Source: Desulfovibrio sp.
GTDB lineage: Bacteria > Desulfobacterota > Desulfovibrionia > Desulfovibrionales > Desulfovibrionaceae
Length of the DNA: 25,501 nucleotides
Assembly: GCA_003525525.1 (NCBI GenBank)
Contig: DQED01000054.1
Location: forward strand, 1 to 25,501
Direction of reading: 5' to 3'
In this document: positions 14,481 through 23,627 of the stretch, one piece after another
Layout: each line of letters begins with the position of its first letter
Position numbering within the stretch: the stretch's first letter is position 1
Notes under the pieces: model-generated
The model's input: only the letters and a program-made list of their open reading frames with translations
Database searches by the model: none
Told to the model about the DNA's origin: nothing
Translations under genes and position numbers: made by a program

Positions 14481-14672
14481 GAAGATGAGTTCATGCATAC
14501 AAACAGCACTCAAGCCTTCGCCATAAAAAGGCGACATGCGCGCCCACCTCCGACGCAAGCCCTTCGCGGCTCGCATCTGTTTGCTCCTGCCTTTGCATCT
14601 GACCCCGGTCTTGGCCGGTTTTCCACGCTCCTCCTTTCCTTCCGAACAAATGCCCTACTCTCTGGCGTGTTT

Positions 14673-14684
14673 ATGTCTAGACAT
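14673..14684. promoter_or_regulatory. Candidate upstream activator site (palindrome) for mop
   Basis: ATGTCTAGACAT is a perfect 12-bp palindrome, about 80 bp upstream of the -24/-12 promoter. It is nested in a wider dyad with TGTTTA at 14668-14673 and TAAACA at 14688-14693. Distance and symmetry are as expected for a sigma-54 enhancer-binding protein. The AT-rich stretch 14715-14745 between site and promoter could allow bending. Confidence 0.5.
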
Positions 14685-14765
14685 GCCTAAACATGCATTT
14701 ACGCGCGGCATCTCTTTCTTGACAAAATAATTCTTTTATATCGACGAGATACACAGCAGTCTTCC

Positions 14766-14782
14766 TGGCATGCCGTTTGCTT
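14766..14782 (+). promoter_or_regulatory. Sigma-54 (RpoN) -24/-12 promoter of mop
   Basis: TGGCATGCCGTTTGCTT matches TGGCACG-N4-TTGCW with a single mismatch. The invariant GG (14767-14768) and GC (14779-14780) have the obligatory 10-bp separation. Transcription should start near 14792, 20 bp before the mop ATG at 14812. A sigma-54 activator gene lies in the same cluster at 21222. Confidence 0.82.
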
Positions 14783-14811
14783 ATTCCATGAAAAATACTG
14801 GAGAACGGCAC

Positions 14812-17559
14812 ATGGAAGAAATGGAACAAAAAATACTTATTGTAAATGGCGTTGAGAAAACGGTAATCTATCCACAACAAAGCATGCTCTCCGATGTACT
14901 TCGGAACAATTTGCATCTGACTGGAACGAAGGTCGGTTGCGCCCAGGGACAATGCGGCGCATGCAGCGTCATCATCAATGGGAAAGTCGTGCGCTCCTGC
15001 ATCACAAAAATGCAGCGTGTCTCCGACAAGGCCAACATTACGACCATCGAGGGCATCGGCCAACCCGGGAACCTCACCCCGCTCCAGCGGTCGTGGGTGA
15101 AGCACGGCGCGGCCCAATGCGGCTTCTGCACGCCGGGATTCATCGTGTCCGCCACGGGCCTGCTGGCGAAAAACCCCGCCCCCACCCGACAAGAGGTGCG
15201 CCGCTGGTTCCAGGAGCACCACAACGCCTGCCGCTGCACCGGCTACAAGCCCCTGGTGGACGCGGTCATGGAAGCCGCCGGCGTCATGCGCGGCGAGGCC
15301 GCCCCAACAAGCCTCGATTTCGTCATGCCCGCCGACAGGCGCATCTGGGGTTCGACCTACCCGCGTCCCACGGCCGAGGCCAAGGTGACCGGCACCCTGG
15401 AGTACGGCGCCGACATCGGCCTGCGCCTGCCCGAGAACACCCTGCACTTGGCCCTTGTCCAGGCCACGGTCCATCACGCGCTGATTCGGGGCATCGACAC
15501 GTCCGAAGCGGAAAAAATGCCCGGCGTGCATAGGGTGCTCACAGCCAAGGACGTCAAGGGCAAGAACCGCATCTTCGGCTTGGTCTCCAATCCGAACAGC
15601 AAGGGCGACGGATGGGAACGTCCCATTTTGTGCGACGCCAAGGTCTTCCAGTACGGGGACGCCGTGGGCATCGTCTGCGCCGACACCGAAAAGCAGGCCC
15701 AGGCCGCCGCCGCCGCGGTCCGCCTCGACCTGGAAGAACTGCCCGCCTATTTAAGCGCCCAGGAGGCCATGGCCGAGGACGCCATCGAGATCCACCCCGG
15801 CACTCCCAACGTCTATTTCACCCAGCCGCTGGTGAAGGGCGACGACCCGGGGGACGTGTTCGAGCGTGACGACGTGGCCGTGGCCTCTGGCGAATTCCAC
15901 ACCAGCCGCCAGCCCCACATGCCCATCGAACCGGACGTCGGCTTCGCCTACATGGGTGAGGACGGCCTGCTCCACATCCACTCCAAATCCATCGCCGTGC
16001 ACCTGCACGCCTTCATGATCGCCGCGGGCCTGGGCCTGCCCCCGGACAAGATCGCCATGATCTCCAACCCCATGGGCGGCACCTTCGGCTACAAGCTGAG
16101 CCCCACCATGGAAGCCCTGCTCGGCGTGGCCGTCCTGGCCACCGGGCGTCCGGCCTACCTTCGCTACTCCTACTTCCAGCAGATGACCTACACCGGCAAG
16201 CGCTCGCCGTTTCACATCAAGGCCAAGCTGGCCGCGGACAGGAAGACCGGCCGCATCCTGGCCCTGGAGCACGATTACAGCATCGACCACGGCCCCTACT
16301 GCGAGTTCGCCGACGGCCTGACCGGGCGCGGCATCCAGTTCATCGGCGCGGGCTACGACATCCCGAGCATCCGGGGCCTTGGCCGCGCCGTGGCCACCAA
16401 CCACTGCTGGGGCGCGGCCTTTCGCGGCTTCGGCGGTCCCCAGTCCTTTTTCGCCGGCGAATCGCTGGTGGACGAACTGGCCCTCGCCCTGGGCATGGAC
16501 CCGCTGGAATTCCGCTACATCAACTGCTACCGGCCCGGGGCCACCACCCCCACCGGACAGGAGCCGGACGTCTACTGCCTGCCCCAGATGCTCGACGCCC
16601 TGCGGCCGCGCTACAAGGCCGCCAAGGACCGCGCCAGGCGGGAATCGACGCCGGAGCGGAAGCGGGGCGTGGGCATCGCCCTTGGCGTCTACGGTTCGGG
16701 CCTCGACGGCTCGGACAGCGCCGCGGTCTTCGTCCAGTACGATCCCGACGACGGCGTCACCGTGGGCGCTTCCTGGGAGGACCACGGCCAGGGCGCGGAC
16801 ATCGGCGCCGTGGGCACGGCCCACGAGGCCCTGCTCCCCATGGGCATCCCGCCGGAAAAGATCCGCTTCAGCTGGCCCGACAGTTCCAAGCAGCCGCCGG
16901 CGGGTCCGGCCGGCGGGTCGCGCTCCCAGGTCGTGGTGGGCGGGGCCATCCGCGCCGCCTGCGAGGCCCTTCTCGGCATGGCCAAGAAATCCGACGGCGG
17001 TTTCATGTCCCACGCAGAACTGACGGCCGCCGGCAAGCCCACCCGCTTCGACGGCGTCTACACCGTGCCCGGCACGCCCTGCTCCGCCGAAACCGGCCTT
17101 GGCAAGCCGTTCCTGGTTTACATGTACGCCATTTACATGGCCGAGGTCGCGGTGGACCTGGCCACGGGCAAGGTGGCGGTGGAGCGCATGACCTGCATGG
17201 CCGACATCGGCAAGGTCAACAACCGCCTGGCCACCGACGGCCAGATCTACGGCTGCATGCTCCAGGGCCTGGGTTATGCCCTGTCCGAGGACTACGAGGA
17301 CATCAAGAAGCATTCCTCCCTGTCCGGCGCGGGCTTCCCCTTCATCGAATCCGTGCCCGACGACCTGGAGATCGTCTATTTCCAGGACAATCCCCGCGCC
17401 TACGGCGTGTTCGGCGCGGCCGGCGCGGGCGAAGGCCCCATGGCCAGCCCCCATGTCTCCATCACCAACGCCATCCGCGACGCCTGCGGCGTGCGCGTGA
17501 CCAGCCTGCCGGCCCGCCCGGAGAGAATCCTGGCCGCCCTCAAGGCCAACGCCAACTGA
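14812..17559 (+). CDS. mop: Aldehyde oxidoreductase, molybdenum-iron-sulfur (Mop type)
   Basis: This 915-residue xanthine-oxidase-family enzyme oxidises aldehydes to carboxylic acids at a molybdopterin-cytosine-dinucleotide centre; the D. gigas enzyme has 907 residues. The plant-type [2Fe-2S] domain has C43, C48, C51 and C63. The second [2Fe-2S] domain has C103, C106, C140 and C142 (QCGFC, then ACRCTGYKPLVDAV). All are shifted by exactly three from the D. gigas numbering. The Mo domains follow without an FAD domain, as in Mop. Catalytic glutamate E874 lies in GAAGAGEGP. The chosen ATG at 14812 has GGAGA seven bases upstream. An ATG at 14770 in the same frame lies inside the sigma-54 promoter and cannot be used from that transcript. 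Electrons would probably go to flavodoxin or ferredoxin. It heads a plus-strand series with an iron-ADH. Confidence 0.95.
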   Translation: MEEMEQKILIVNGVEKTVIYPQQSMLSDVLRNNLHLTGTKVGCAQGQCGACSVIINGKVVRSCITKMQRVSDKANITTIEGIGQPGNLTPLQRSWVKHGAAQCGFCTPGFIVSATGLLAKNPAPTRQEVRRWFQEHHNACRCTGYKPLVDAVMEAAGVMRGEAAPTSLDFVMPADRRIWGSTYPRPTAEAKVTGTLEYGADIGLRLPENTLHLALVQATVHHALIRGIDTSEAEKMPGVHRVLTAKDVKGKNRIFGLVSNPNSKGDGWERPILCDAKVFQYGDAVGIVCADTEKQAQAAAAAVRLDLEELPAYLSAQEAMAEDAIEIHPGTPNVYFTQPLVKGDDPGDVFERDDVAVASGEFHTSRQPHMPIEPDVGFAYMGEDGLLHIHSKSIAVHLHAFMIAAGLGLPPDKIAMISNPMGGTFGYKLSPTMEALLGVAVLATGRPAYLRYSYFQQMTYTGKRSPFHIKAKLAADRKTGRILALEHDYSIDHGPYCEFADGLTGRGIQFIGAGYDIPSIRGLGRAVATNHCWGAAFRGFGGPQSFFAGESLVDELALALGMDPLEFRYINCYRPGATTPTGQEPDVYCLPQMLDALRPRYKAAKDRARRESTPERKRGVGIALGVYGSGLDGSDSAAVFVQYDPDDGVTVGASWEDHGQGADIGAVGTAHEALLPMGIPPEKIRFSWPDSSKQPPAGPAGGSRSQVVVGGAIRAACEALLGMAKKSDGGFMSHAELTAAGKPTRFDGVYTVPGTPCSAETGLGKPFLVYMYAIYMAEVAVDLATGKVAVERMTCMADIGKVNNRLATDGQIYGCMLQGLGYALSEDYEDIKKHSSLSGAGFPFIESVPDDLEIVYFQDNPRAYGVFGAAGAGEGPMASPHVSITNAIRDACGVRVTSLPARPERILAALKANAN

Positions 17560-17575
17560 AAAACCCGCGCGCCGT

Positions 17576-17599
17576 GGGGGCCGGGTCCAACCGGCTCCC
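17576..17599 (+). other. Intercistronic hairpin between mop and the iron-ADH gene
   Basis: GGGGGCCGG (17576-17584) pairs with CCGGCTCCC (17591-17599) over a 6-nt loop: nine pairs including one G-U. There is no U-tract after it. In the 88-bp gap it may stabilise the upstream mop message or attenuate expression of the ADH. Confidence 0.45.
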
Positions 17600-17647
17600 C
17601 GACGCCGCGGCCGCGCATACCTCAACCAGCCCAGAAGGAGGCGTTTC

Positions 17648-18820
17648 ATGTCCACAGTCACCGCGTTTCAAATGGCCGACATCCTGTTCACCGGAGCCGG
17701 CGCCCTGGCCAAGCTGCCCGAATCCATCACGGGCAACGGGGTGAAAAAACCGCTTGTCGTCACGGACAAGGGCATCGTGAAGGCGGGATTGAGCGGCAAG
17801 GTGGAAGCGGTGCTGGCCGAGGCCGGCATCCCCTATGCCCTCTACGACGAGACCGTGCCCAACCCCACCACCGGCAATGTCCACGCCGCCCTGGCCCTGT
17901 ACCGCAAGGAAGGCTGCGACAGCCTCATCGGCCTTGGCGGCGGCAGTTCCATGGATACGGCCAAGGCCTGCGGCGTTTTGGCCACCAGCGGCGGAGAGGA
18001 TATCCTGGCCTATGCCGGACCGGGCACCCTCAAGGCCCCCCTGCCCTGCTACATCGCCATTCCCACGACCGCCGGCACCGGCTCGGAATCGACCTGCATC
18101 GCGGTCATCACCAACGACACGGGCGAGCACCACGTCAAATTCGGCGTGGCCGACCCCAGACTTCTGCCCAAGGTGGCCATCATCGACCCTCTGCTCATGA
18201 CCGGCCTGCCGCCCTTCATCACGGCGGCCACGGGCATGGACGCCCTGACCCATGCCGTGGAGGCCTACATCTCGCTTGGAGCCTCGGAATACACCGACGC
18301 ATTGGCCATCGGCGCGGTGCGGCTGATCTTCAAGTACCTGCGCCGGGCCGTGGGCAACGGCAACGACATCGAGGCCAGGGAAAAGATGGCCTATGCCCAG
18401 ACCATGGCCGGCATGGCCTTCAGCAACGGCGGCCTGGGCATCGTCCACTCCCTGGCCCACCCCCTGAGCGCCTTCTACGGCATCCCCCACGGCGACGCCA
18501 ACGCCCTGGTCCTTCCCTACGTCCTCGACTTCAACAAGATCGTGTGCCGCGAAAAACTGGCGGAGATCGCCCGGGCCGCCGGCCTGACCGATCTTGGCCC
18601 CTACCCCGAGGACATGGCCGTGGCCGCCATCAGACGCCTGAGCGCCGATGTGCGCATCGCCGCCACCATCTCCGAGGCGGCCGACCGGCGCGGCCTCACC
18701 ATCGACAAGGCGGACATCCCCGCCCTGGCCGCCGACGCGCTCAACGACCCTTGCACGCCCACCAATCCCCGGGTGCCAACCGTGGTGGACATCGAGGGCC
18801 TTTATACCCGGTGCTGGTAG
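17648..18820 (+). CDS. Iron-containing (group III) alcohol dehydrogenase
   Basis: This is a 390-residue NAD(P)-dependent alcohol dehydrogenase of normal length. The N-terminal Rossmann-like domain has the dinucleotide signature GLGGGSSMDTAKA near 97-109 and IPTTAGTGSEST near 139-150. The metal site is complete: Asp and His in GMDALTHAVEAY, His in GIVHSLAHPLSA, and His in GIPHGDANAL. The C-terminus keeps DPCTPTNPR. It interconverts a primary alcohol or diol with its aldehyde; family substrates include ethanol, propanol, 1,3-propanediol and lactaldehyde, and the exact one cannot be read from sequence. AAGGAGG lies seven bases before the start. It sits 88 bp after mop, consistent with alcohol to aldehyde to acid oxidation, or with aldehyde reduction. 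A decayed relative lies at 14127. Confidence 0.94.
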   Translation: MSTVTAFQMADILFTGAGALAKLPESITGNGVKKPLVVTDKGIVKAGLSGKVEAVLAEAGIPYALYDETVPNPTTGNVHAALALYRKEGCDSLIGLGGGSSMDTAKACGVLATSGGEDILAYAGPGTLKAPLPCYIAIPTTAGTGSESTCIAVITNDTGEHHVKFGVADPRLLPKVAIIDPLLMTGLPPFITAATGMDALTHAVEAYISLGASEYTDALAIGAVRLIFKYLRRAVGNGNDIEAREKMAYAQTMAGMAFSNGGLGIVHSLAHPLSAFYGIPHGDANALVLPYVLDFNKIVCREKLAEIARAAGLTDLGPYPEDMAVAAIRRLSADVRIAATISEAADRRGLTIDKADIPALAADALNDPCTPTNPRVPTVVDIEGLYTRCW

Positions 18821-18855
18821 CGGACCGGCACCGGCAACGAGCGTCCCCGCCTCCT

Positions 18856-18893
18856 GTCGCCCCTCCCCCTGTCCCTCCTCGGGGAGGGGCGAC
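18856..18893 (+). other. Strong 13-bp perfect stem between the ADH and membrane protein genes
   Basis: GTCGCCCCTCCCC (18856-18868) pairs perfectly with 18881-18893 across a 12-nt C/T-rich loop. No U-tract follows. It could protect the mop-adh message end, attenuate read-through, or be a dispersed repeat. Confidence 0.55.
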
Positions 18894-18958
18894 CTCTGCC
18901 CACGCGACTCCCGGCGGCGGGGAGCATGTACGGGACACGGAACACAAGGAAGCAAGCC

Positions 18959-19666
18959 ATGAAAGCCTCGGATATCGCTGTCTGGTTGTGCATCGCCCTG
19001 GTGCTTGGTCTGTTCGGCCTCGTGCCCGGCGCGTTCGAAGCCTTCAACGACTTCTCGCGCGATCACGACTTTCTCATGAGTTTCATCAAGTTCGGAGTGC
19101 TGTGCACCCTTGGCGAGAGCTTCGCCCTGCGCATCACCGCCAAGGCCTACAACCGCCACGGATTCGGCATCATCCCCCGGTTCATCATGTGGGGCCTTAT
19201 CGGCATGGTGATAAACGCCTCGTTCATCATCTACGCCATGGGCGTGCCGCACCTCGTGGCGGCCCTGGGCCTGCCCCTGCCCCCGGACGCCCTGGCCGGA
19301 CCCTCCCTGCCGCTGAAGATCGGCATGGCTTTTTGCATCAGCGTGGCCAACAACTTCCTGTTCGCCCCCCTGTTCATGACCGTCCAGGCCGTGCTCTCCA
19401 TTCATATCGCCGAAACCGGCGGCACGCTCGCCGGCTTTTTCTCGACCATTCACGTCGCCCGCACCCTCGACAAGATCGACTGGAAGATGCTGTACGGATT
19501 CGTCTTCAAGAAGACCCTGCCGTTTTTCTGGGTCCCCTGCCACACCATCACCTTCGTCCTGCCCACGGAAATGCGGGTGCTTTTCGCCGCGGCCCTGGGT
19601 GTGGTGCTCGGCATCATCCTGGCCATCGCCAGCCTCAAAAGCGAACAGCAGGCGGCCATGGCCTGA
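18959..19666 (+). CDS. Small polytopic inner membrane protein, function unknown
   Basis: This 235-residue protein has five or six hydrophobic segments, near 5-25, 41-60, 72-96, 118-142 and 186-226. It has no signal peptidase site and no transporter signature I recognise. Conserved-looking polar residues within membrane segments (GESFALR, the NN in SVANNFLFAP, PCHTITF) suggest a transport or channel role. The ATG at 18959 is preferred, with AAGGA eight bases upstream; an in-frame ATG at 18926 has its purine tract too close. It lies between an iron-ADH and an outer-membrane channel-like protein, so it may move the alcohol, aldehyde or acid, but this is inference from position only. Confidence 0.75.
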   Translation: MKASDIAVWLCIALVLGLFGLVPGAFEAFNDFSRDHDFLMSFIKFGVLCTLGESFALRITAKAYNRHGFGIIPRFIMWGLIGMVINASFIIYAMGVPHLVAALGLPLPPDALAGPSLPLKIGMAFCISVANNFLFAPLFMTVQAVLSIHIAETGGTLAGFFSTIHVARTLDKIDWKMLYGFVFKKTLPFFWVPCHTITFVLPTEMRVLFAAALGVVLGIILAIASLKSEQQAAMA

Positions 19667-19713
19667 TGTCCCGTCACAGAGAAACCATCAACGCGCCACC
19701 AAAGGGGGAGGCC

Positions 19714-20577
19714 ATGCGAAAATCCATCGTGTGCATCGCCGTGGTGTTGGCCCTGCTGCCCTGGGGGCAGGCCTCGGCCGGCACCACCAACGCCCGGGAC
19801 TACGTGCCCCTGCCACCGGGCACCAACATCATCAATCTCTACTACTCCCACGGTTTCGGCAACGAACTCTATGCCCGGGACAAGAAAGTCAGCGACAACG
19901 CCAACCTGACATCGAACATTGGCATCTTGCGCCCGATCCATTACATGCAACTCGGGCCCTTCACCATAGATCCCCAGGCGGTCATCCCCTTTGGCGAGGT
20001 GGACCTCAACGGCGAGCGGTCCTCCGGAGTGGGCGACATCACCTTCCTGTCCACCATTTGGTTCGTCAACAACATGCAAGACGGCTACTACTTCGCCTAC
20101 AGCCCCTACGTCACCATACCCTCGGGCCCTTATCGCCGGGAAAGCCCGGTCAACCTCGGGTCCAACCGCTGGTCGTTCAAGCAGGAGTTGGCGGCCGGCA
20201 AACGCCTGGCCGACAAGGCCTGGCTCGAACTCATCGTCAACGCGGAGTTTTATACCGACAACATCGATGCCCCCGGCGCGGACAACAAGCCCGTGACTTC
20301 CTCGAAGGATCCGCTCTACGGCGTCGAATTCCACGCCAGCTACGACCTGACCAAGGAATTCTTCGTATCCGGCGACTACTACTTCGCCCACGGCGCGGAA
20401 ACCACTCTGGACGGCGTGCGGCAAAACGACCGCACCAGCACGCATACGGTCGGGGCGAGCTTCTTTTACATGCTCAACAAGCAGACGCAGCTGATGGTCG
20501 ACTACAAGCTGCCGGTGGCGGTGCAAAACGGCATCAAGACCAACAGCATCACCGCCCGCCTTGCCTACGTGTTCTGA
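19714..20577 (+). CDS. Outer membrane channel-like protein (Phenol_MetA_deg/SphA-type family)
   Basis: This 287-residue protein has a cleavable signal peptide (1-22, cleavage after ASA). The rest is a series of alternating aromatic beta-strands ending in phenylalanine (SITARLAYVF). The segments NIINLYYSHGFGNELYARD, GVGDITFLSTIWFVNN and the end resemble the Phenol_MetA_deg/transporter family of outer membrane beta-barrels found beside catabolic genes for small hydrophobic compounds. It is probably a pore for substrate entry. GGGGGAG lies three bases before the start, and the frame is open upstream only as a shadow. It follows the inner membrane protein by 47 bp and is the last gene before a cluster of GC-rich hairpins. 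Confidence 0.8.
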   Translation: MRKSIVCIAVVLALLPWGQASAGTTNARDYVPLPPGTNIINLYYSHGFGNELYARDKKVSDNANLTSNIGILRPIHYMQLGPFTIDPQAVIPFGEVDLNGERSSGVGDITFLSTIWFVNNMQDGYYFAYSPYVTIPSGPYRRESPVNLGSNRWSFKQELAAGKRLADKAWLELIVNAEFYTDNIDAPGADNKPVTSSKDPLYGVEFHASYDLTKEFFVSGDYYFAHGAETTLDGVRQNDRTSTHTVGASFFYMLNKQTQLMVDYKLPVAVQNGIKTNSITARLAYVF

Positions 20578-20585
20578 CCCGGACG

Positions 20586-20649
20586 GGCCGGTCTCGCCAG
20601 GGACCGGCCATCCCCAAACCAGGCCATCCGGGGAGCGGCCCCGGATGGC
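20586..20649 (+). terminator. Tandem GC-rich hairpins after the outer membrane protein gene
   Basis: The first stem is GGCCGGTC (20586-20593) with GACCGGCC (20602-20609). The second is GCCATCCGGGG (20623-20633) with its exact complement (20639-20649) over a 5-nt loop. A weaker GCGCGG/CCGCGC stem follows near 20651. They begin nine bases after the stop codon and probably mark the transcript end, although no U-tract is present. Confidence 0.5.
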
Positions 20650-20771
20650 TGCGCGGATTCCCCGCGCGCGGAGACGGCCTCTCGATGTGTCATTTGCATA
20701 AGGACATTCAAGCGCGTTGTCCGCGAGAGCCGTTCGTTCGGATTTCGCGCACGCGGCTTGGGGAGCAACGC

Positions 20772-21041
20772 ATGCACGTGCCCAATGCGACCGATCCGGT
20801 CTGGGAAGACCTCGTCACCGGAAAGCGAACCTGTTCATTGCGGTTCCTGGCAGCCAAGATCCTCCTGGCCCGGTTGGCCCGGGCGGCGAGCGCGGACCCT
20901 TCCCCGGAGGCCATCCGGACAAGCGCCGAGCAATTGCACGCCATTTTCGCCAACAACGCGAACATGCCCACCGTCCAGGAAGACCTGCGCGCCCTTCTCG
21001 ACCGCCAAGCCCCGCCCGAGGCGTCGTCCCCGACCTCCTGA
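20772..21041 (+). CDS. Small hypothetical protein (89 residues)
   Basis: I do not recognise this protein. It is soluble and predicted mostly helical: an N-terminal VWEDLVTGKRTCSLRFLAAK segment is followed by an Ala/Leu-rich helix, a LHAIFANNANMPT segment and a Pro-rich tail. A single cysteine (C18) is present. GGGGAG lies six bases before the ATG, which supports translation. The frame is open far upstream, but that part is a shadow of the outer membrane protein gene. It precedes the sigma-54 activator by 180 bp and may be a minor accessory or regulatory protein. Confidence 0.6.
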   Translation: MHVPNATDPVWEDLVTGKRTCSLRFLAAKILLARLARAASADPSPEAIRTSAEQLHAIFANNANMPTVQEDLRALLDRQAPPEASSPTS

Positions 21042-21121
21042 ATACGAGTGTCCCCGCCCTTGCCCTTCTCCTTTGCCGAGGACTCCGGTTCCCGACCTCC
21101 CGGGAGTATCACGGAACCAAC

Positions 21122-21150
21122 TTGCTCGCGTGTTTGTTCCATGGTATTTT
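21122..21150 (+). promoter_or_regulatory. Sigma-70-type promoter for the sigma-54 activator gene
   Basis: TTGCTC (21122-21127) and TATTTT (21145-21150) are separated by 17 bp, with predicted initiation near 21157, 65 bp before the activator ATG. It is one of the few AT-containing spots in a GC-rich gap. Constitutive sigma-70 expression of an enhancer-binding protein is the usual pattern. Confidence 0.5.
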
Positions 21151-21221
21151 CCGGTCACGAAACCCTCCTTGCCGAAGGCCGAACGCAAGCTCCATCGGTT
21201 GGGAAAGGAGAGGGGAACCGT

Positions 21222-23300
<2,079 letters not shown>

Positions 23301-23440
23301 CCGGTGCGGAGATGTCGCCCACGGCCGTTCGCCCGTTCCCGCGCCAGGGGCGGACGCGCCGGCCGTCCTTTGGGCCTTCCCTCACGTTTCCTGGCGGAAA
23401 AAGCGGGCCAGGGCGGCAAACGGCCCCGAATACCACGGCC

Positions 23441-23458
23441 GGGTGAGAAAAATCACCC
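23441..23458 (+). terminator. Weak hairpin downstream of the activator gene
   Basis: GGGTGA (23441-23446) pairs with TCACCC (23453-23458) over an A-rich 6-nt loop and is followed by TTCCT. It is short and lacks a proper U-run, so it is only a possible terminator for the activator transcript. Confidence 0.3.
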
Positions 23459-23525
23459 TTCCTAGGGATAGAGTGCCCCCCGAAAACCACGTAATGGGCA
23501 AGCATCGGATTCCGAGACGATCCGC

Positions 23526-23570
23526 CCGTCCGACGCTTCGGACGGTTCCCTCGCGGGGCTCGTGCCCCCG
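23526..23570 (+). other. Two hairpins in the leader region of the glycyl radical enzyme gene
   Basis: CCGTCCGA (23526-23533) pairs perfectly with TCGGACGG (23538-23545) over a 4-nt loop. A second, smaller GC stem lies at 23554-23570. They are 58-102 bp upstream of the GRE start within a 327-bp gap. They could be an intrinsic barrier or part of a regulated leader. No known riboswitch pattern and no -24/-12 promoter was recognised in this gap. Confidence 0.4.
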
Positions 23571-23627
23571 AGCCGCCATCGTTGCAGGGGTTTTCAGAGC
23601 ATCCAACGTCATCAGGAGGACGCCGTC

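Noticed and set aside
14719..14724. TTGACA as a -35 element for mop
   Set aside because: No acceptable -10 lies 16-18 bp downstream, while a near-consensus sigma-54 promoter is present closer to the gene.
15751..17661. Long minus-strand open frame opposite mop (636 residues)
   Set aside because: Gly/His/Ala-rich translation with no domain; typical antisense shadow of a high-GC gene. The same applies to 17540-19543, 20835-22754 and 23382-25001.
18544..19713. Fusion of the outer membrane protein with about 390 upstream residues
   Set aside because: The upstream part is Arg/Pro/His-rich shadow of the ADH and membrane protein genes; the signal peptide and ribosome-binding site set the start at 19714.
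20772..21041. Longer start for the 89-residue protein at about 20685
   Set aside because: That ATG has no Shine-Dalgarno and the extra residues look non-coding, while GGGGAG precedes the ATG at 20772.
23581..23600. TTGCAG near 23581 as the -12 element of a sigma-54 promoter for the GRE
   Set aside because: The base pair 10 positions before its GC is not GG, so the invariant spacing rule fails. The TTGCAT at 20694 fails in the same way.
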